Assembly: GCA_036524855.1 (NCBI GenBank)
Contig: DATDBL010000255.1
Span: forward strand, 1 to 15,942
Reading direction: 5' to 3'
DNA: 15,942 nucleotides
Origin: Aldersonia sp036524855
GTDB taxonomy: Bacteria > Actinomycetota > Actinomycetes > Mycobacteriales > Mycobacteriaceae
Below, piece by piece: positions 1 to 5,678 of the stretch. The notes under the pieces are model-generated. The model worked only from the letters and a program-made list of their open reading frames with translations, was not told the DNA's origin and searched no databases. Position 1 is the stretch's first letter, and every line of letters starts with the position of its first letter. Made by a program: the position numbers and the translations under genes.

Positions 1-176
1 GTCACGGCCTGCCCGCCCGCGGCCTTGATGTCCTGCTCGGTCCGCAGCGCGACGTCGGCATCGAGATCGTTGACCACGACCGCGGCCCCCTCGGACGCCA
101 GCTTGAGCGCGATCTCCCGGCCGATCCCACGACCCGAGCCCGAAACGATCGCGACCCTATCCGCAAGGGTTCCCAT
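1..176 (-). CDS. SDR family oxidoreductase, N-terminal part (runs off the left edge)
   Basis: Only the first 58 codons are in the window. The protein begins MGTLADRVAIVSGSGRGIG, a beta strand followed by the glycine-rich Rossmann motif (SGSGRGIG, residues 12-19) of classical short-chain dehydrogenases. The second strand ends AAVVVNDLD (residues 31-39); an acidic residue there usually means NAD(H) rather than NADP(H) preference. The ATG at 176 is the only candidate start and has a GAGGA ribosome-binding site about 10 nt upstream (187-191). It lies downstream of the acyl-CoA ligase on the same strand, 155 bp away, so it may be co-transcribed or use its own promoter. A role as 3-hydroxyacyl-CoA or alcohol dehydrogenase is inferred from context; the catalytic Ser-Tyr-Lys part is outside the window. 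Confidence 0.85.
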   Translation of the reverse strand, partial: MGTLADRVAIVSGSGRGIGREIALKLASEGAAVVVNDLDADVALRTEQDIKAAGGQAV

Positions 177-240
177 AATGTCGACTTCCTCGTTGTCTGC
201 TAGTACCCGCAAAACCTGTTCCAGGCGCGATACGATCATT

Positions 241-281
241 AGTGATAATTCACTTTGCACCGCTAAGTACCTGGTTGTCAA
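241..281 (-). promoter_or_regulatory. Candidate promoter and dyad upstream of the left-edge SDR
   Basis: On the minus strand a perfect -35 box TTGACA occupies 281-276. No clean -10 box lies at the usual 17-18 nt spacing, which falls on GCAAAG. Just beyond is a perfect dyad AGTGA-TAAT-TCACT (241-254). Repressor binding at the dyad would sit over the -10 and start region. The gap 177-331 holds no gene. Promoter assignment is inference; the dyad itself is directly visible. Confidence 0.35.
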
Positions 282-331
282 GCATGTTTTGGCTACGAAT
301 GTGCATGAAGGGCGATTCCCAGTCCCTCGGT

Positions 332-1876
332 TCAGTCGACCGCTGCGGCGGCCGACTCCTCGAACTGCTTGCGCAGCTCCCGCTTGAGGATCTTCCCGGC
401 GCCCGAGATCGGGAACTCCTCGACGAAGTGGAGGCTGCGGGGCACCTTGTACCCGGCGATCTCGCCCTTGCAGTGCGTGCGAAGTTCGTCGAGCTCGAGT
501 GTCGCACCCGGGACGAGCGCGATCACCGCGTGCACCCGCTCGCCCCACTGCGCGTCCGGCACGCCGATGACGGCACATTGCGCCACCGCCGGGTGCTTCG
601 CGACCGCATTCTCGACCTCGACGGAGTACACATTCTCACCACCCGAGACGATCATGTCCTTGATCCGGTCCGCGATGAACACGAAGCTGTTCTCGTCCAT
701 GTAGCCGCCGTCGCCGGTGTGCATCCAGCCGTCCCGAACCGCGGCCGCCGTGTCCTCCGGCTTGTTCCAGTATCCGAGCATGACGTTGTCACCGGAGACG
801 ACGATCTCGCCGACCGTGCCGCGGGGCGCCTCGCCCCCGGACTCGTCGATGATCTTCACGACGGTGTGCGGCGCGGCGCGACCGGCCGAGCGGCGCAGCA
901 CCGGGTCCGCGTGGAACTCGTCCAACAGCACGGTGGCGACCGGCGCAAGCTCCGTCATCCCATACGCCTGGATGAACTTCGCTGCAGGGAACGCGGCGCG
1001 CGCACGGATGAGCACGGCCTCGGACATCGGCGACCCGCCGTAGGTGAGACGCTCGATGCTCGACAGGTCGAACTCGGCACGCCGCGGATGATCCACGATG
1101 ACCTGGACCATCATGGGAACCAGCAGCACGTCGGTCACCCGATGCTCGGCGATCGCGGTCATCGCCGCGACCGGCTCGAACATCGGGACGATGATATGGG
1201 TGTTGCCCAACGCCGTGTTCGCGACCGTGGAGCCGAAGTCGGCGAGGTGGAACATCGGGGCCGCATGCAAAACCGTGCCACCCGGGGCGGCGATGCCGGC
1301 GGCCGTAGCGCCGAACCCGGAGGTGCACAGGTTGCGGTGGCTGAGCATGACTCCCTTCGGGAAGCCGGTCGTGCCACCGGTGTAGAAGATGCCGGCCAGC
1401 TCGTCACCGCGGCGGTGTGCGTCCTCGATCGGGTCGGACTCGGCGATGAGGGACTCGCACGCAACCATGCCCTCCGGTGTCGCGGCGTCGCCGCAGTGGA
1501 TCACGACGTCGAGATCGGGGCTGAGTTCCCGAATGGCACCGACGAGCGGGCCGAAGGCGTCGTCGACGACAAGCACGCGCACGCCGGCCTCGACCAGCGA
1601 ATAGGCGATCTCCTTGGCGCTCCAACGAATGTTGACCGGCACGATCACCGCGCCACGCCAGGCGACCGCGTAGACGGTCTGGAGATAGCGGTCGGAGTTC
1701 AACGCCAGGATCGCGACGCGGTCACCCGCCGCGACACCGAGGCCCTGCAGTCCACCGGCAAGCCGCGAGACTCGCTCGTAGGTCTCGGCATGGGTGAAGT
1801 TCCGATCACCGCAGACCGTTGCGATCTCCTTCGGCTTCTGCTGTAGGTTGCGGTGCAGCGGCTGGGTGAGGTACAT
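332..1876 (-). CDS. fadD: Acyl-CoA synthetase (FadD-type AMP-dependent ligase), 514 aa
   Basis: This adenylate-forming enzyme activates a carboxylic acid to its CoA thioester through an acyl-AMP intermediate. Motifs appear in the expected order: P-loop YTGGTTGFPKG (residues 165-175), YGMTE (305-309), WMHTGDGGY around 384-391, ADRIKDMIVSGGENVY at 402-417 with the hinge region, and the C-terminal catalytic lysine in GKILKREL (K495). The length is normal for the family. The frame is open further upstream, but I chose the ATG at 1876: it has an AGAAGGA ribosome-binding site 5 nt upstream and gives the usual N-terminus (MYLTQPLHRN). The gene is divergent from the PucR regulator across a 128-bp region containing a strong dyad, so that regulator is a candidate controller. 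The substrate (fatty, branched or aromatic acid) is unknown. Confidence 0.93.
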   Translation of the reverse strand: MYLTQPLHRNLQQKPKEIATVCGDRNFTHAETYERVSRLAGGLQGLGVAAGDRVAILALNSDRYLQTVYAVAWRGAVIVPVNIRWSAKEIAYSLVEAGVRVLVVDDAFGPLVGAIRELSPDLDVVIHCGDAATPEGMVACESLIAESDPIEDAHRRGDELAGIFYTGGTTGFPKGVMLSHRNLCTSGFGATAAGIAAPGGTVLHAAPMFHLADFGSTVANTALGNTHIIVPMFEPVAAMTAIAEHRVTDVLLVPMMVQVIVDHPRRAEFDLSSIERLTYGGSPMSEAVLIRARAAFPAAKFIQAYGMTELAPVATVLLDEFHADPVLRRSAGRAAPHTVVKIIDESGGEAPRGTVGEIVVSGDNVMLGYWNKPEDTAAAVRDGWMHTGDGGYMDENSFVFIADRIKDMIVSGGENVYSVEVENAVAKHPAVAQCAVIGVPDAQWGERVHAVIALVPGATLELDELRTHCKGEIAGYKVPRSLHFVEEFPISGAGKILKRELRKQFEESAAAAVD

Positions 1877-1967
1877 CTCGATCCTTCTCTGCGTTGGTGG
1901 GCTTGCTCTAGAGTGCGCCGAGTGACCACCGCCGAATAGATACGTCGGACCAATCGCCCCGACTGCG

Positions 1968-1986
1968 ATTGTGCCTGCTGCACAAT
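1968..1986. promoter_or_regulatory. Candidate operator: ATTGTGC-N5-GCACAAT inverted repeat
   Basis: The divergent intergenic region between the acyl-CoA ligase (start 1876, minus) and the PucR gene (start 2005, plus) contains a perfect 7-bp inverted repeat with a 5-nt spacer, ATTGTGC ctgct GCACAAT. Two further symmetric GC base pairs lie just outside a single mismatch on each side. It ends 18 nt before the PucR start codon and just before its ribosome-binding site (GGAGG, 1992-1996). This is the geometry of a dimeric repressor or autoregulator site. Which protein binds it is inference; the PucR product is the first candidate. Confidence 0.6.
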
Positions 1987-2004
1987 GGCGTGGAGGTGAT
2001 GGCA

Positions 2005-3246
2005 ATGACCAGCGACGCAGACGTGGACCGACTGATTCGGAAGTACGTCGCGACCAGGCTCACCCGCGACGAGTCGGAAGTGGCGCAGGTCGTCGCGCGA
2101 CTCAACGACGAGGTTTTCGCGAGCGTGCCGCTACTCGCGACCGATCGCGACCTGCGACATGCGCTGGACGCGAGCACGCGCGGCCAGATACGGGAGTTCC
2201 TGGCCTGGCTGGCCGCCGAGCCGACGGAGCCCAAGGCTGCGGCGGAAGCGGTCGAGTTCGCGCGCCTGCTCGCCCGGCGCGGCGTCGACTCCACGGTGCT
2301 GCTGCGGGTCAACCGATTCGGGCAGCAAGCCTCGCTCAACGAGATCATCGTCGCGATGCGGAACGAAGCCGCAGACCCCCTGGTGCGGCAGGGGGCCGCC
2401 GTCACACTGCTGCGCCGCGCACTCGACTGGCTCAACGCCTGTATCGAACAGCTGATCGGGGCATACGCCAGCGAGCGGGAAAGCTGGCTGCGCAGTGCGA
2501 TCGCGCGTCGCGCCGACCTCATCGAGACGATACTGCACGGCGACGTCGTCGACATCGACGATGCCGGTCGCGTCCTCGGACACAACCTGCGCGTCCAGCA
2601 AACCGCGCTGGAATTGTGGTTCGACGACGACGCGAACGCCCCGGACGGCGCCGAGCGACTCGACGCGCTGGCCGGGCGATTGGCGGCGGGCGTGCGGGCG
2701 CCGCGGCCGCTGGTCGTTTCCTCGGGCCGACAGTCGATATCGGTCTGGCTGGCCACCCTCCGCCCGCCCGACGTGCGGCGCCTGACGACAACCCGCGCGG
2801 AACGTGGGATTCGGGTGGCGATCGGGATGACCGCAGTCGGAGTGTCCGGCTTCGTCTCCAGCCACCGCGAAGCCCTTACCGCCCGGCGCACGGCGATGCG
2901 GCTGCCCCCGCGATCGGTCGTGCGGTATGCCGATGTTGAGCTGCTTTCCCTTACCTCGCAAGATCTCTCGGCTGCGCGCAGGTTCGTGGCGCACGAGCTC
3001 GGTGACCTAGCGTCCCCCGACGACGCCACTGCCCGGATTCGGGAGACCGTTCAGGTCTACCTCGCACACGGCGTCGGCGAGGCCGCCGACCAACTCGGGG
3101 TGCACCGCAACACCGTGCGATATCGGCTTCAGCAGGCCGAAGTACTGCTCGGCCACGGCGTAGACGAACGGCGTCTCCCGGTCGAACTCGCCCTATATTG
3201 CGTGGGACTCGATCCGACCTTGCTCGAGCCGGCCGCGGACGTGTAG
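2005..3246 (+). CDS. PucR/CdaR-family transcriptional regulator, 413 aa
   Basis: The C-terminus is the hallmark PucR-type helix-turn-helix: residues 346-405 include VYLAHGVGEAADQLGVHRNT followed by VRYRLQQAEVLLG and the terminal helix LPVELALYCVGL. Upstream are a long N-terminal helical region (1-170), a central segment around 170-200 (RADLIETILHGD) and a weakly conserved GGDEF-like middle domain (about 200-320), the usual actinobacterial layout. No catalytic diguanylate-cyclase motif is visible. I chose the ATG at 2005, not the in-frame ATGs at 1969 or 1999, because GGAGG at 1992-1996 then lies 8 nt upstream. In actinomycetes such proteins often control neighbouring catabolic genes, here the divergent acyl-CoA ligase or the downstream cluster. 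The effector is unknown. Confidence 0.9.
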   Translation: MTSDADVDRLIRKYVATRLTRDESEVAQVVARLNDEVFASVPLLATDRDLRHALDASTRGQIREFLAWLAAEPTEPKAAAEAVEFARLLARRGVDSTVLLRVNRFGQQASLNEIIVAMRNEAADPLVRQGAAVTLLRRALDWLNACIEQLIGAYASERESWLRSAIARRADLIETILHGDVVDIDDAGRVLGHNLRVQQTALELWFDDDANAPDGAERLDALAGRLAAGVRAPRPLVVSSGRQSISVWLATLRPPDVRRLTTTRAERGIRVAIGMTAVGVSGFVSSHREALTARRTAMRLPPRSVVRYADVELLSLTSQDLSAARRFVAHELGDLASPDDATARIRETVQVYLAHGVGEAADQLGVHRNTVRYRLQQAEVLLGHGVDERRLPVELALYCVGLDPTLLEPAADV

Positions 3247-3257
3247 CGGTGACGACT

Positions 3258-3272
3258 CCTGCCCTGGGCAGG
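3258..3272. repeat. 15-bp palindrome CCTGCCC-T-GGGCAGG between the two regulator genes
   Basis: A perfect inverted repeat with a single central base lies 11 nt after the PucR stop codon and 65 nt before the start of the double TetR gene. It has no following T-run, so it is not a textbook intrinsic terminator. A weak TAGACT at 3287-3292 could be a -10 box, which would place the palindrome over the -35 region and fit an operator. Either role is inference. Confidence 0.4.
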
Positions 3273-3337
3273 CGCGGCGCCACAGCTAGACTCGCGCCCA
3301 CCACGGCGGATCTGCGGATCGAAGGGAGGGCCGCGCA

Positions 3338-4540
3338 GTGGCACAGCGGAACACACCGACGCGGCGTCCGCGCGACCGGCGTCAACAGATCATTGCCTCG
3401 GCGTCGCTGCAATTTCGCGGCGCGGGTTATCACAACGTCGGCATCACGGAGATTGCCGAGGCGGTGGGGATCACCAGCGGTGCGCTGTATCGACACTTCA
3501 GCGGGAAGCAGGATCTGCTCTTCGCCGCGGTCGAGGACACGGTGGAGCGACTCCGAACCGTCTGGGCACACCCGGACCACTCGCTCGAGGAACTACTCGA
3601 TGCAACGTGTGCGCTGGTCACGCACGGACCACACCTCGGCGTCCTGTGGGCGCGGGAGATCACCCACCTCTCGGCCGACCAGCAGCGCGAGCTGCGAGCG
3701 CGAGTGCTCGCCGCGATCGAACCCCTACGGTCGGCGCTCGCCAGGGAGCGGCAGGACCTCTCCCCCGACGCGGTGGACCTGCTGCTGTGGGCGGCGGTGG
3801 GCGTCATCGGCAGCGCCGGGTTCTACGCTATGAAGCTCGATGCTGACAAGCAACAAGCCCGCTTGCTCGAGGGCTGTCTCGCGGTGTGCCGCAACGTCAC
3901 GGTCGCCGCCGTCGACGCCGCGCAGGAACTCGATTCGACCCTCCCGCTCCCGGGTGCATTGCTCCCGGCGTCGAGACAAGAGGCGATTCTCGCCGCCGCG
4001 ACCCGGCTGTTCAGCACGCGCGGGTATCAGGCGGTCGGTGTCGACGACATCGGCGCCGTTGCCGGCATCACCGGCGCGACCGTCTACCACCACTACCCCA
4101 ACAAGTCGGCCATCCTGCGCGCCGCGCTGCTCAGGGGGCTGCAGGCGATGCTGTTCGACCTGTCGGGTGCCTTGGAGAGCTCGACCACGCCGGCCGACGC
4201 GCTCGCCAAGCTGGTGCATTTCTACACTCGCACCAGCGTCGAGCATGGCCAGGTCATCGCCGCGCTCCGGAACGAGGCCATCAACCTTCCGGCCGAGGAA
4301 CGACGAAGCCTGATGCACGCCCAGGTCGACTACCTCGCCGAATGGGTGGCGCTGCTGGGGCGCTACCGCGCCGAACTTTCCGAGCCCGAGGCACGCGTGT
4401 TGGTGGAAGCCACCACCTCCACGATCAGCTCCATACTGGCGATCCCCCACCTGCGACGCCGGCCCACGCTGCGCGCCGAGCTGGAGTCGATCGGCCGAGC
4501 GATCCTCGGGCTTCCCGACGAATCCGCCGGCATGCGCTGA
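3338..4540 (+). CDS. Tandem TetR/AcrR-family regulator with two complete TetR modules, 400 aa
   Basis: Two TetR proteins are fused in one chain. Module 1 has its DNA-binding helices at residues 17-62 (RQQIIASASLQFRGAGYHNV, then ITEIAEAVGITSGALYRHFS) and a ligand/dimer domain to about 200. Module 2 starts at about 212 (SRQEAILAAATRLFSTRGYQ) with its recognition helix near 235-256 (VDDIGAVAGITGATVYHHYP) and its own C-terminal domain to 400. Single TetR repressors are about 200 aa, so this is a full duplication, and the two halves differ clearly. The GTG start at 3338 has GGAGG (3325-3329) exactly 8 nt upstream. The gene follows the PucR regulator and precedes the lipid genes in the same orientation, so it probably represses some of them. 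The ligand is likely an acyl-CoA or lipid by context only. Confidence 0.92.
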   Translation: MAQRNTPTRRPRDRRQQIIASASLQFRGAGYHNVGITEIAEAVGITSGALYRHFSGKQDLLFAAVEDTVERLRTVWAHPDHSLEELLDATCALVTHGPHLGVLWAREITHLSADQQRELRARVLAAIEPLRSALARERQDLSPDAVDLLLWAAVGVIGSAGFYAMKLDADKQQARLLEGCLAVCRNVTVAAVDAAQELDSTLPLPGALLPASRQEAILAAATRLFSTRGYQAVGVDDIGAVAGITGATVYHHYPNKSAILRAALLRGLQAMLFDLSGALESSTTPADALAKLVHFYTRTSVEHGQVIAALRNEAINLPAEERRSLMHAQVDYLAEWVALLGRYRAELSEPEARVLVEATTSTISSILAIPHLRRRPTLRAELESIGRAILGLPDESAGMR

Positions 4541-4775
4541 CCGTCGCGATCTCCGAACTGAATCTGCCCGCCAGTTACTTATGGATTGATACGGGTGCCC
4601 GACATGGTCCTCGATCACCGCGATCTACCCCTCGACCACGCGTCATGGCCTAGATGTGACAGGCCCCACACCATCGCTCATCCCCTTCCCGAGCCTCGCC
4701 CAATCAAGTACTATCTAATCATCAATTACTTATTGGGACCGGTTCCCGGACCGGTCCGGGGAGGTTTCGCAGCGG
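4541..4775. promoter_or_regulatory. Control region upstream of the hydrolase gene
   Basis: This 235-bp gap has no gene. Its second half is markedly AT-rich for this genome. It contains two near-identical 11-mers, CAGTTACTTAT (4572-4582) and CAATTACTTAT (4723-4733), and a larger imperfect dyad (4701-4735) pairing AAGTA with TACTT and CAAT with ATTG. A TACTAT at 4709-4714 could be a -10 box, but I see no convincing -35 partner. The features suggest a regulated promoter for the hydrolase-lipase pair, with the double TetR protein as plausible binder. Confidence 0.5.
4735..4760 (+). promoter_or_regulatory. Overlapping hairpins covering the hydrolase ribosome-binding site
   Basis: A 16-bp perfect palindrome CCCGGACCGGTCCGGG (4745-4760) would form a 6-bp GC stem with a CCGG loop in RNA. 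Its 3' arm includes the first G residues of the GGGGAGG ribosome-binding site (4758-4764). A second hairpin, GGGA-CCGGT-TCCC (4735-4747), shares the CCC at 4745-4747, so the two are mutually exclusive. This could be a translational switch, or the DNA could be a double operator. The sequence symmetry is seen directly; function is inference. Confidence 0.45.
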
Positions 4776-5678
4776 ATGAGCGAGGACCAGGCGAGGATCG
4801 TCGAGCGGCGCGTCTCGATCGGTGGCGTTCGAACCCGGACATTGAGCGTGGCCGGTGAGGGGCCCACCATCCTGCTGTTGCACGGGTTCTCCGACTCGGC
4901 GGACTCGTTTCGCCCGTTGCTGGCACGGCTGGCGGAACGGCGTCGACGAGCGGTCGCCGTCGACCTGCCGGGTGCCGGTTACGCCGAATCCCTCGGTCGC
5001 CCGGTGTTCTCGTCGCTGGACCGGTTCGCCGACGCGCTGGTGGCCGAGTTCGCCGGCGCGGGTGGTGCCGTTCTCGTGGGCAACTCGTTGGGTGGCCTGG
5101 TTTCCTTGCGGGCGGCGGCGCGGCCCGGGCTGCCGCTCGTGGCGGTCGCCGGCTTGGGCCCCGCGGGCCTGGCCTATCACCGCCGCCTCGAGTCGTTCGC
5201 GCGCTGGACCGCGTGGCTGGATCCCATGTTGCGGCTGCTCGACTTGATCCCGATCCCGACGTGGTTGGTGCGGCGAGCCGCACAGCGGCTGTACCAACGG
5301 CGACTGCTGCGCGGACGCGGCGACGCGGATCTCGCCCGTCGCTACGCCGATCACATCGGGCGACGCGCCCTCGTCGACATTCGACGGGACCTGATCGCCG
5401 TCTGCGCGGAACCCAGTCTTCTCCAACCCGAGACGCTCGACGCGATGGCCGTTCCGGTGTTGCTGATCTGGGGCGACCGCGACCACCTCTCCGACGTCGG
5501 CGGAGCCCCCACGCTGCTCGATGCGGTCACCCACTCGCGACTGGTTGTGCTCGACGACTGCGGACACTGCCCGCAGGTCGAGTATCCCGAGCTCGTCGCC
5601 GACCTGTTGTCCACGCTGCCCACCTCCGCCGCCGGCGGGCAGCCCACCGCACCGAAGATTACCGAAGGAAACCGATGA
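4776..5678 (+). CDS. Alpha/beta hydrolase, 300 aa
   Basis: The protein shows the full alpha/beta-hydrolase signature. The oxyanion-hole segment is LLLHGF (residues 33-38), the nucleophile elbow is VGNSLGG with Ser104, the acid is probably Asp236 in WGDRD, and the base is His264 in DDCGHCPQVE. A cap region lies at about 130-205, rich in W, L and R. No signal peptide is visible, so it is probably cytosolic. The ATG at 4776 has GGGGAGG 11 nt upstream, a slightly long spacing, and that site overlaps a strong palindrome. Its TGA overlaps the ATG of the next gene (ATGA), which implies translational coupling with the lipase/synthetase. Likely activity is ester, thioester or C-C hydrolysis of a lipid or ring-cleavage product; the exact substrate is not determinable. 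Confidence 0.9.
   Translation: MSEDQARIVERRVSIGGVRTRTLSVAGEGPTILLLHGFSDSADSFRPLLARLAERRRRAVAVDLPGAGYAESLGRPVFSSLDRFADALVAEFAGAGGAVLVGNSLGGLVSLRAAARPGLPLVAVAGLGPAGLAYHRRLESFARWTAWLDPMLRLLDLIPIPTWLVRRAAQRLYQRRLLRGRGDADLARRYADHIGRRALVDIRRDLIAVCAEPSLLQPETLDAMAVPVLLIWGDRDHLSDVGGAPTLLDAVTHSRLVVLDDCGHCPQVEYPELVADLLSTLPTSAAGGQPTAPKITEGNR

Noticed and set aside
242..1846. 534-codon plus-strand open frame
   Set aside because: It is antisense to the well-supported acyl-CoA ligase; its composition (many R, D, H) is the usual shadow of a high-GC gene and it has no recognisable domain.
1908..3029. 373-codon minus-strand open frame
   Set aside because: Antisense to the PucR gene, serine/arginine-rich shadow translation without motifs or a ribosome-binding site.
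5213..5674. 154-codon upstream extension of the lipase/synthetase frame
   Set aside because: It lies inside the hydrolase gene in another frame; the ATG at 5675 has AAGGA at proper spacing and the Rv1683-like N-terminus begins there.
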